Assembly (NCBI RefSeq): GCF_009674885.1
Contig: NZ_WKKA01000012.1
Coordinates: 1 to 64,000 of the forward strand
Reading direction: 5' to 3'
Source: Paracoccus sp. S-4012
GTDB taxonomy: Bacteria; Pseudomonadota; Alphaproteobacteria; Rhodobacterales; Rhodobacteraceae
Length of the DNA stretch: 64,000 nt
The translations under genes and the position numbers were made by a program. Shown here piece after piece: positions 57,533-64,000 of the stretch. The notes beneath the pieces are model-generated. The model ran no database searches and was not told the origin of the DNA. It saw only the letters and a program-made list of their open reading frames with translations. Each line of letters begins with the position of its first letter. Position 1 is the stretch's first letter.

Positions 57533-58660
57533 ATGCGCGCCGAGACCGAAGCCACCGTCGAGTCGATCGAGAAGTCGCTGAAGCTGCTGGCGCAGCGCCT
57601 CGACTGGACCACGGCCCCGCATCGCCTCGAGGAGATGAACGCGATGATCGAGGATGGCGACCTGTGGTCGGACCCGGCCCGCGCGCAGAAGCTGATGCGC
57701 GACCGCCAGAAACTCTCGGACGCGATCGACACCTATCGCCGCATCAGCCAGGAGCTGAAGGATAACGTCGAGCTGATCGAGTTGGGCGAGGCCGAGGGCG
57801 ACGGCGAGATCGTCGCGGACGCCGAGGCCTCGCTGAAGGCGGTGGCCGAGACCGCGGCGCAGAAGGAACTCGAGGCGCTGCTGAACGGCGAGGCGGACGG
57901 CAACGACACCTATCTGGAGGTCCATGCCGGCGCCGGCGGCACCGAGAGCGCCGACTGGGCCGCGATGCTGGCGCGGATGTATGTTCGCTGGGCCGAGAGC
58001 CACGGCTACACGGTCGAGCTGGTCTCCGAGACGCCGGGCGAGGAAGCCGGCATCCGCTCGGTCGCCTACAAGATCAGCGGCCCGAACGCCTATGGCTGGC
58101 TCAAGTCCGAGAGCGGCGTGCATCGGCTCGTCCGCATCTCGCCCTTCGACAGCGCGGCGCGGCGGCACACCTCGTTCTCATCGGTCTGGGTCTATCCAGT
58201 GGTGGACGACAACATCGAGATCGACATCCCCGACCGCGACATCCGCATCGACACCTACCGCTCGTCCGGGGCAGGGGGGCAGCACGTCAACACCACCGAC
58301 TCGGCGGTGCGGATCACCCACCTGCCGACCGGCATCGTCGTGACCTCCTCGATGAAGTCGCAGCACCAGAACCGCGAGGCGGCGATGAACGCCCTGCGCG
58401 CGCGCCTCTACCAGCTCGAGCTGGACCGCCGCAACGCCGCCATCAACGCCCAGCACGACGCCAAGGGCGACGCCGGCTGGGGCAACCAGATCCGCAGCTA
58501 TGTGCTGCAACCCTATCAGATGGTGAAGGATCTGCGCACCGGGCACGAGACCTCGGACACGCAGGGGGTGCTGGACGGCGACATCGACGGCTTCATGGCC
58601 GCCACGCTGGCCTTGGATGTCGCGGGCAAGAGCCGCGCCGAGGCGAACGCCGAGGACTGA
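57533..58660 (+). CDS. prfB: Peptide chain release factor 2
   Basis: A 375-residue release factor recognising UAA and UGA. The anticodon-like SPF tripeptide occurs in [15 protein letters not shown] (about residue 205) and the catalytic GGQ in [15 protein letters not shown] (about 245). The gene is a single uninterrupted frame: the programmed +1 frameshift known in E. coli prfB is absent here. The ATG at 57533 is chosen with gaggaa 6 bases upstream. It converges on the PAP2 gene. Confidence 0.97.
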   Translation: MRAETEATVESIEKSLKLLAQRLDWTTAPHRLEEMNAMIEDGDLWSDPARAQKLMRDRQKLSDAIDTYRRISQELKDNVELIELGEAEGDGEIVADAEASLKAVAETAAQKELEALLNGEADGNDTYLEVHAGAGGTESADWAAMLARMYVRWAESHGYTVELVSETPGEEAGIRSVAYKISGPNAYGWLKSESGVHRLVRISPFDSAARRHTSFSSVWVYPVVDDNIEIDIPDRDIRIDTYRSSGAGGQHVNTTDSAVRITHLPTGIVVTSSMKSQHQNREAAMNALRARLYQLELDRRNAAINAQHDAKGDAGWGNQIRSYVLQPYQMVKDLRTGHETSDTQGVLDGDIDGFMAATLALDVAGKSRAEANAED

Positions 58661-58664
58661 CGGC

Positions 58665-59267
58665 TCACGCCTCCTCGCGTTCCGGCCAGAGCGCGTCGAG
58701 CGCCGCCTCCACCCCCCAGCCGAGCGCCGCGCCAGCCACGACGTCGAGCGCGTGATGCGCGGCGCGGGGGACCTGCACCGCCGCAATGGCAAGCGCTCCG
58801 GCCATCGCCGCCGCCCCGGCCTCCGGCGACACGCGGCCGATGGCCCGCGCGCAGGCGACCGCATTGGCGGCGTGGCCGGACGGAAACGAGTTCCACGGCC
58901 CCTCGTTCGGGCCGTCGAGGCCGGTCTCGTATTCGCCGTCCTCGAACAGCTTCGAGGGCCGGGTCCGCACGACCCAGGCCTTGACCGCGGATTTCGCCGC
59001 CGTGACCACCGTCAGCGCCGCCAGACAGCGCAGCCCGCCTTCGGCGAGGCGCGGCCGGTCGAGGACGATGCCCGCGGCCGTGGCGGCGATGGCGAGGGTG
59101 AAGGCCGGGGGCTGGTCGGCAATCTCGCTCAGGAACCCCGCGGCCCGCACCGCCGGATGGTGCCGATGCCGCCCGGCCTCGGCCGAGAGCGCGACATCCG
59201 CCGTCTCGATCGCGTCCACCAGGGCGGGCTTGTCGCCACGCCGGACCTCGCCGTTTCTCGCTTCCAT
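58665..59267 (-). CDS. PAP2-superfamily membrane phosphatase
   Basis: A 200-residue protein with several membrane segments (about residues 50-70, 80-100, 140-165 and 170-185) and PAP2 motifs: KAWVVRTRPSKL (motif 1), NSFPSGHAAN (motif 2) and the weaker third motif RAAHHALDVVAG. Members remove phosphate from phosphatidic acid, undecaprenyl diphosphate or similar lipids. The N-terminus is cytoplasmic. It follows the DUF4893 gene on the same strand, 46 bp away. Confidence 0.85.
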   Translation of the reverse strand: MEARNGEVRRGDKPALVDAIETADVALSAEAGRHRHHPAVRAAGFLSEIADQPPAFTLAIAATAAGIVLDRPRLAEGGLRCLAALTVVTAAKSAVKAWVVRTRPSKLFEDGEYETGLDGPNEGPWNSFPSGHAANAVACARAIGRVSPEAGAAAMAGALAIAAVQVPRAAHHALDVVAGAALGWGVEAALDALWPEREEA

Positions 59268-59313
59268 TCCGCCCTCCCTGCCGCCCGCGACAACGCGCCG
59301 GCAGGGCGGCGGT

Positions 59314-59913
59314 TCACCGGCTCAGCACCAGCACGTCCATCACCGATTCCAGCATCGGATAGGGGAACAGGATGCGCCCGCTGTCGGGGCCGGTCATCTC
59401 GATCACGCCGGGATCGGCGGTGATCTGCGGACTGGCACCGGCGTCGATCTCCTCGGGCAGAGCGGCATAGTCAGGGGGCGTGTCGCCGGCGATGTAGCCG
59501 ACGCCGAGCAGCACGAGCCCTTCCTCGGCCTCATGCACCTCGCCCCGCACCCGCTGCGAGCCGGTGAGCTTCTCGAACAGCACCCGCCCGCCCTCGGCCG
59601 TCACGCGGCAGCGGAAGGGATCGTAGGCGGTCATCGGGGTCAGCCCGCCAACCTTGATCGTGCGGCATCGCCAGTCACCGGCAAGGGCCTCCGGCGGCAC
59701 CGGCTGCGGCGCGCCGGAAAGGGCCGCGACGAGCCCCTCGATGTCGTCCGCCGAGGCGCCGGCGAGGGCTTCGCGCAGCGCGTTGCCGTAGGCCTCCGGC
59801 AGCGCGGCGAGCCGCTCCGCGTCCTCGCCGCGCATCGTCGCGCCGTCGGGCAGCGTGGCGGCGGTGGTCCCGCCCGCGACGAGCAGCGCCATCGCGGCAA
59901 AGATCAGCCTCAT
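59314..59913 (-). CDS. DUF4893 domain-containing exported protein
   Basis: A 199-residue protein with a signal peptide (about residues 1-19, ending TTAAT) and a DUF4893 domain: WRCRTIKVGGLTPMTAYDPF and YPMLESVMDVLVLSR at the end. Function unknown. The ATG overlaps the stop of the DUF2237 gene (ATGA, 59910-59913), so they are translated together. Confidence 0.85.
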   Translation of the reverse strand: MRLIFAAMALLVAGGTTAATLPDGATMRGEDAERLAALPEAYGNALREALAGASADDIEGLVAALSGAPQPVPPEALAGDWRCRTIKVGGLTPMTAYDPFRCRVTAEGGRVLFEKLTGSQRVRGEVHEAEEGLVLLGVGYIAGDTPPDYAALPEEIDAGASPQITADPGVIEMTGPDSGRILFPYPMLESVMDVLVLSR

Positions 59914-60296
59914 GTTTCCTCTCCGCCCGAAGCTGGCGCCGCATGGGCCTTGAGCAATTCGATCGGCACGATCTCGAGGGCGCGCTCATGCGTGGCCTCC
60001 AGCACCACCTTCGGCGCCGCGAACTCCTCCGCCGCCTGCAGGAACCGCGCCGCGCAGACGCACCACCGGTCGCCGGGCTTCACGCCCGGAAAGCGCAGCT
60101 CCGGCCGTGGCGTGCTGAGGTCGTTGCCCAGATAGCGCGAGAAGGCCAGGAACTCGGCCGTGGCTATCACGCAGACCGTATGGCTGCCCCGGTCCTCCGC
60201 CCCCGTGTCGCAGCAGCCGTTGCGGTAAAAGCCGGTCAGCGGCTGCATCGAGCAGGAGGCGAGCACCCCGCCCAGCACGTTGCGCGAGGGGTCCAT
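59910..60296 (-). CDS. DUF2237 family protein
   Basis: A 128-residue protein with the DUF2237 hallmark: NVLGGVLASCSMQPLTGFYR followed by GCCDTG, GSHTVCVIATAEFL and DLSTPRPELRFPGVKPGDRW (about residues 60-79), then WCVCAARFLQA. Function unknown; the conserved cysteines suggest metal binding. The ATG at 60294-60296 is the family's start; the preceding gene's stop codon begins 2 bp upstream at 60298. The downstream DUF4893 gene overlaps it by 4 bp. Confidence 0.9.
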   Translation of the reverse strand: MDPSRNVLGGVLASCSMQPLTGFYRNGCCDTGAEDRGSHTVCVIATAEFLAFSRYLGNDLSTPRPELRFPGVKPGDRWCVCAARFLQAAEEFAAPKVVLEATHERALEIVPIELLKAHAAPASGGEET

Positions 60297-60297
60297 G

Positions 60298-61518
60298 TCA
60301 GGCCGAAACGGCGGGCGCGGTGCCCGCCCCCTGCGCCGCCGCCTGTGGCTGCGCGCGCTTTCCCAGGCGGTGGCTGAGGCCGGTGTCGAAGGGACAGCGG
60401 ACCATCGCGTCGCGAACCGCGCCAGCGTAGGCCTCGAGCATCGAATCCACATAAGCCTCGACCTCGGGCATGTCCTCGGTGCGGCGGGGCAGGTCGGTAA
60501 GTTCGAAACTCAGGCCCTGTTCCCTGCCGACCGACGAGCCGACGCCGAACACGACCCGGCAGCCGCTCATCCAGGCGATGCGGGCGAAGGCGTCGGAGAC
60601 GGGCAGCGGCTCGCCGAGAACCTCGACCTCGCGGTCCACCCGCCCGAAGGCGCCGTCGGGTACGAGCAGGCCCGCGCCGCCGCGTCGGAGGGCGCGGATC
60701 ATAGGCAGCAACTGCTTTCCGGCATCCCGGGGGTTCTTCATGTCGTCGGCGCGGACGACGTGGTGGTCGGGAAAGGCCGCCAGGCAGGCGACGGTCAGGG
60801 CGCCGAGATGCGTGTTATGGACCGTGACCAGCAGCGTGCCGCGCGGGTCGGCCTTGCGGCGCACTTCGGAGAGGTCCATTGCGCGAAGCCGGCCCCCCTC
60901 AATCGAGACCTTTCCCATCGCCTCTTGGGCCAGGCTGGGGTTTGCCTTCGCCAGACCGTCAAGAAGCCTGGCGAGTGCCAGCATCCGTGCGGCCTGCCGC
61001 CACGCCTCCACGGTCGTCTCGTCCACGCCGACAGCCCGCGCCTCCGGCGCCTGCCAGATTCGCTCGACCTGTTCATCGAATGCAGGACCGATGTCCGGCA
61101 GCAAGAGGGCGAGCCGATCCTGCAGCGAATCCCAGTTCCGCACCAGACCGGCAGAGTCGACTATTCGCCTTCGAAGCGGCTCGAGGAATGCGTCCGCCGG
61201 CGGATGTTTCCGGGCCAGGTTGAGCAGCATGTGAACCGCGGCGGCGGTGAGCGCATCGGTGACATCCGGCGCGGGCGCATCGCCGGAATGGCCAGTAACG
61301 TGGCGGGCCATGGCGGCGGCGGCGTCGGCGGGCAGGCCCGCGGCCGCCTCGAAGCGCTTCGCCAGACGCCGCACCTCGGGCGGGTTCTCGCGCTCCCAGG
61401 CCTGGCGCCGGGCGATCCGCTCCTCGCGCGCTTGCCGCCGCGCCTCCGGCTCCGCCGGCGCAGCGGTCACGACCTCCCCGCGCGGCATCGGTTCGGTCTG
61501 CCTCGGCTCCTGCGACAC
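60298..61518 (-). CDS. Protein of unknown function with LPLAT-like core
   Basis: A 406-residue cytoplasmic protein. The N-terminal region (about residues 1-80) is charged and Ala/Arg-rich; the middle is helical; near residues 235-300 the pattern LLVTVHNTHLGALTVACLAA followed by RRGGAGLLVPDGAFG resembles lysophospholipid acyltransferase-like folds, but the motif is weak. The GTG at 61516-61518 is chosen because GGGAG lies 8 bases upstream; an internal ATG at 61488 is possible. It is two bases from the DUF2237 gene. I do not assign a function. Confidence 0.75.
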   Translation of the reverse strand: MSQEPRQTEPMPRGEVVTAAPAEPEARRQAREERIARRQAWERENPPEVRRLAKRFEAAAGLPADAAAAMARHVTGHSGDAPAPDVTDALTAAAVHMLLNLARKHPPADAFLEPLRRRIVDSAGLVRNWDSLQDRLALLLPDIGPAFDEQVERIWQAPEARAVGVDETTVEAWRQAARMLALARLLDGLAKANPSLAQEAMGKVSIEGGRLRAMDLSEVRRKADPRGTLLVTVHNTHLGALTVACLAAFPDHHVVRADDMKNPRDAGKQLLPMIRALRRGGAGLLVPDGAFGRVDREVEVLGEPLPVSDAFARIAWMSGCRVVFGVGSSVGREQGLSFELTDLPRRTEDMPEVEAYVDSMLEAYAGAVRDAMVRCPFDTGLSHRLGKRAQPQAAAQGAGTAPAVSA

Positions 61519-61582
61519 GTGGCGATCTCCCGTCTGAAGGATGCGGCCTTGATAACCGTCGCCCCGCGCCCTTCCAAGCGCC

Positions 61583-62149
61583 TCATTCCACCGCCGCCGC
61601 GACCGCCGCGCCCAGCCGCGCCGCATCCCCGCGCACCAGGTCCGGCGCCGCATCGGCGATCACCGCCACGAGCCGCTCGACCATGGGCGCCTCCTCGGCG
61701 GGAAAATTCGACAGCACCCAGCCCGAGACCCGGTCCTTGTGGCCCGGATGGCCGATGCCGATCCGCAGCCGCGCATAGCCCTCGCCGACATGCTGATGGA
61801 TCGAGCGCAACCCGTTGTGGCCCGCATGGCCGCCGCCCTGCTTCAGGCGCACGCGGCCGGGGGCGAGGTCCAGTTCGTCATGGATCACGATCACGTCGCC
61901 CGGCTCGATCTTCAGATAGCGCATTGCCTCGCTGACCGCCTGGCCCGAGAGGTTCATGAAGGTGCCGGGCTTGAGCAGCAGCACCCGCTCGTCCCCGAGG
62001 CGCCCCTCCGACGCCTGCCCCTGGAAGCGCGCGCGCCAGGGGCCGAAGCCGTGCGACGCGGCGATGGCGTCCACGGCCATGAAACCCACGTTGTGCCGGT
62101 GGCGCGCATATTGCGCGCCGGGATTGCCCAGACCCACGATCAGCTTCAT
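61583..62149 (-). CDS. pth: Peptidyl-tRNA hydrolase
   Basis: A 188-residue enzyme that releases peptides from prematurely dropped peptidyl-tRNA. Motifs: [20 protein letters not shown] (residues 6-25, catalytic His near 20), [15 protein letters not shown] (about 60-74) and [20 protein letters not shown] with DxxxxG residues. The ATG at 62147-62149 is standard. It is divergent from clpP across 183 bp, which shows no other gene. Confidence 0.97.
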   Translation of the reverse strand: MKLIVGLGNPGAQYARHRHNVGFMAVDAIAASHGFGPWRARFQGQASEGRLGDERVLLLKPGTFMNLSGQAVSEAMRYLKIEPGDVIVIHDELDLAPGRVRLKQGGGHAGHNGLRSIHQHVGEGYARLRIGIGHPGHKDRVSGWVLSNFPAEEAPMVERLVAVIADAAPDLVRGDAARLGAAVAAAVE

Positions 62150-62332
62150 CGCCGCCCATCCTTCCGTCGGTGCGCGACTTAAGCCGCGCGGTTGCCGATT
62201 GCCAACACTTGCAGAGGCCCGGCGGCGTTACTAAGACTCCGTCAACCTTTCGCGGCTAGGAAGGGGCAAAGGTCCGCCAGCCGCGTCGCCACACGGGCGA
62301 CTGGCGAAGGGGCAGCGTGACAAGGGGCGTCG

Positions 62333-62971
62333 ATGCAGGAACCGGCCGAATACTACATGAACACGCTCGTGCCGATGGTGGTCGAGCAGACCTCCCGGGG
62401 CGAGCGCGCCTACGACATCTTCTCGCGCCTCCTGAAGGAGCGGATCATCTTCCTCGCCGGCCCCGTCCATGACGGGATGGCCACACTCATCAGCGCGCAG
62501 CTGCTGTTCCTCGAGGCGGAGAACCCGTCCAAGGAGATCAGCATGTATATCAACAGCCCCGGCGGCGTCGTGACCGCGGGCCTGTCGATCTACGACACGA
62601 TGCAGTATATCCGGCCCCGGATCTCCACGCTGGTGATCGGGCAGGCCGCCTCGATGGGGGCGCTGCTGCTGGCGGCGGGCGAGAAGGGGCAGCGCTATGC
62701 ACTGCCCAACAGCCGCATCATGGTCCACCAGCCCTCCGGCGGCTTTCAGGGCACCGCGGCCGACATCCTGATCCACGCCGAGGAGACGGAAAAGCTCAAG
62801 CGCCGCCTCAACGAGGTCTATGTCCGCCACACCGGCCAGACGCTCGAGCATGTCGAGGAGGTGCTCGACCGCGACCGCTACATGTCAGCGCAGGACGCGA
62901 AGGACTGGGGCCTGATCGATGAGATCCTCGAGCCGCGCGGCAAGGCCGAGGCCGAGGAGAAGAAAAACTAG
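62333..62971 (+). CDS. clpP: ATP-dependent Clp protease proteolytic subunit
   Basis: A 212-residue serine peptidase that assembles into tetradecameric barrels and works with ClpX or ClpA. Catalytic serine in [20 protein letters not shown] (about residue 105), histidine in [12 protein letters not shown] (about 130) and aspartate in the later [14 protein letters not shown]. The ATG at 62333 gives the short propeptide-like N-terminus [16 protein letters not shown]. clpX follows on the same strand. Confidence 0.97.
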   Translation: MQEPAEYYMNTLVPMVVEQTSRGERAYDIFSRLLKERIIFLAGPVHDGMATLISAQLLFLEAENPSKEISMYINSPGGVVTAGLSIYDTMQYIRPRISTLVIGQAASMGALLLAAGEKGQRYALPNSRIMVHQPSGGFQGTAADILIHAEETEKLKRRLNEVYVRHTGQTLEHVEEVLDRDRYMSAQDAKDWGLIDEILEPRGKAEAEEKKN

Positions 62972-63036
62972 GTCGCATTCGACCTGACGGGGACCGGGCG
63001 GCGGCTTTGCGGGTTGTGACCCTGGGACGCCGCCCG
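62970..63036 (+). terminator. Structured clpP-clpX intergenic hairpins
   Basis: An AGGTCG/CGACCT hairpin overlaps the clpP stop codon (62970-62985). It is followed by CGGGCGGCG (62995-63003) pairing with CGCCGCCCG (63028-63036), with a smaller GGGT/ACCC stem inside the loop. No T-run follows. Such structure may attenuate or uncouple clpX from clpP transcription rather than end it. Confidence 0.45.
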
Positions 63037-63130
63037 TAACATGGTTCGGCTGGTCAGCCGCCGCAGGCGGCAGGCCCGCAGCACGGGAGGCGCGGAGGCG
63101 CGCGCCCGTGGGAGCGGAAGGAAGATCGAG

Positions 63131-64000
63131 ATGGCCAGCAATTCGGGCAGCGACGGCAAGAACACGCTCTACTGCAGCTTCTGCGGCAAGAGCCAGCATG
63201 AGGTCCGCAAGCTGATCGCGGGGCCGACGGTGTTCATCTGCGACGAATGCGTCGAGCTGTGCATGGACATCATCCGCGAGGAGACGAAGTCCTCGGGGCT
63301 GAAGTCGGGCGAGGGCGTGCCGACCCCGCGCGAGATCTGCGCCGTGCTCGACGACTACGTCATCGGGCAGGAGCACGCCAAGCGCGTGCTCTCGGTCGCG
63401 GTCCACAACCATTACAAGCGCCTGAACCACGCCTCGAAGACCGATATCGAGCTGGCGAAGTCGAACATCCTGCTGATCGGCCCGACCGGCTGCGGCAAGA
63501 CGCTGCTGGCGCAGACGCTGGCGCGGATCCTCGACGTGCCGTTCACGATGGCCGACGCCACCACGCTGACCGAAGCGGGCTATGTCGGCGAGGATGTCGA
63601 GAACATCATCCTCAAGCTGCTGCAAGCCAGCGAATACAACGTCGAGCGCGCGCAGCGCGGCATCGTCTATATCGACGAGGTCGACAAGATCACGCGCAAG
63701 TCCGACAACCCCTCGATCACCCGCGACGTCTCGGGCGAGGGGGTGCAGCAGGCGCTGCTGAAGATCATGGAGGGGACGGTGGCGAGCGTCCCGCCGCAGG
63801 GCGGTCGCAAGCATCCGCAGCAGGAATTCCTGCAGGTCGACACCACCAACATCCTCTTCATCTGCGGCGGCGCCTTCGCCGGGCTGGAGCGGATCATTCA
63901 GCAGCGCAACAAGGGCACCGCGATGGGCTTCGGCGCCACGGTCAAGGAGAACGACGACCGCGGGGTGGGCGAGACCTTCAAGGACCTCGAGCCCGAGGAC
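63131..64000 (+). CDS. clpX: ATP-dependent Clp protease ATP-binding subunit ClpX (runs off right edge)
   Basis: The first 290 codons of ClpX, the unfoldase for ClpP. An N-terminal zinc-binding domain (CSFCGKSQ and CDECVELC, about residues 15-43) is followed by the AAA+ module: Walker [11 protein letters not shown] (about 117-126), [13 protein letters not shown], Walker [11 protein letters not shown] and [15 protein letters not shown]. The full protein is about 420 residues, so roughly 130 lie beyond the window. The ATG at 63131 has gaag at short spacing. The separation from clpP is 159 bp. Confidence 0.96.
   Translation, partial: MASNSGSDGKNTLYCSFCGKSQHEVRKLIAGPTVFICDECVELCMDIIREETKSSGLKSGEGVPTPREICAVLDDYVIGQEHAKRVLSVAVHNHYKRLNHASKTDIELAKSNILLIGPTGCGKTLLAQTLARILDVPFTMADATTLTEAGYVGEDVENIILKLLQASEYNVERAQRGIVYIDEVDKITRKSDNPSITRDVSGEGVQQALLKIMEGTVASVPPQGGRKHPQQEFLQVDTTNILFICGGAFAGLERIIQQRNKGTAMGFGATVKENDDRGVGETFKDLEPED

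Noticed and set aside
57464..58660. Programmed frameshift in prfB
   Set aside because: The coding sequence is a single open frame from 57533 with no in-frame UGA near the usual site.

Overview
The window is a high-GC chromosomal segment from an alphaproteobacterium, almost certainly of the Rhodobacterales (Rhodobacter/Paracoccus-like). The reasons are the dusB-ntrB-ntrC-ntrY-ntrX-trkA-trkH-hfq-hflX order, a 5-aminolevulinate synthase (hemA) with an FNR-type box in front of it, a cobalamin-dependent ribonucleotide reductase, and a formaldehyde/quinoprotein locus of the type known from Paracoccus and Rhodobacter. Genes are tightly packed, often with ATGA overlaps.

Layout. 1-544: insertion-sequence debris (first codons of an IS110-type transposase, C-terminal piece of an IS256-type transposase). 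783-12610 (minus strand): nitrogen-control and potassium operon region, transcribed dusB, ntrB, ntrC, ntrY, ntrX, trkA, trkH, hfq, hflX. 12833-14215: L-serine dehydratase. 14245-27366: a C1/quinoprotein locus. It holds a DUF2380 remnant, then a six-gene exporter-like ABC cluster with periplasmic partners (substrate-binding protein, YVTN beta-propeller, exported protein, ATPase, permease, exported protein). The gene order resembles the lut/ped systems tied to lanthanide-dependent alcohol oxidation. Next come a divergent NMT1-type ABC importer, a response regulator / FIST protein / hybrid kinase triad, two small exported proteins, an intact glutathione-dependent formaldehyde-activating enzyme, and a 3' remnant of S-(hydroxymethyl)glutathione dehydrogenase. 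27521-37418: housekeeping genes (uvrB, a Cu/Zn superoxide dismutase, a complex I accessory protein, a GNAT acetyltransferase, tRNA-Arg(UCU), a DUF1643 protein, a Bax-inhibitor-1 protein, a quinone oxidoreductase, an XRE regulator, hisN-like, mgtE, 5-formyl-THF cyclo-ligase). 37841-42348: nrdJ and rpsD. 42520-44785: a methyltransferase and an alpha/beta hydrolase fused to a LuxR-type HTH.

44950-47130 is an IS graveyard: frameshifted IS256-type, IS110-type and IS66 remnants nested in one another. Its last IS256 piece shares a 128-bp end with the fragment at the left edge of the window. 47176-54611: M20 dipeptidase, hemA, a RodZ-like HTH membrane protein, ispG, a DsbA-like protein, an N-acetylmuramoyl-L-alanine amidase. 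54681-64000: penicillin-binding protein 1A, prfB, a PAP2 phosphatase, DUF4893 and DUF2237 proteins, a large unknown protein, pth, clpP, and clpX running off the right edge.

The most interesting material is the C1 locus. A possible lanthanide/PQQ-associated transporter sits beside a three-protein signalling unit with a FIST sensor, in a genome where the adjacent formaldehyde dehydrogenase gene has been cut down to its last quarter and a DUF2380 gene is decayed. No quinoprotein dehydrogenase gene is inside the window. The nitrogen regulators NtrC and NtrX also lack the sigma-54 contact motif, and NtrC has altered Walker motifs.
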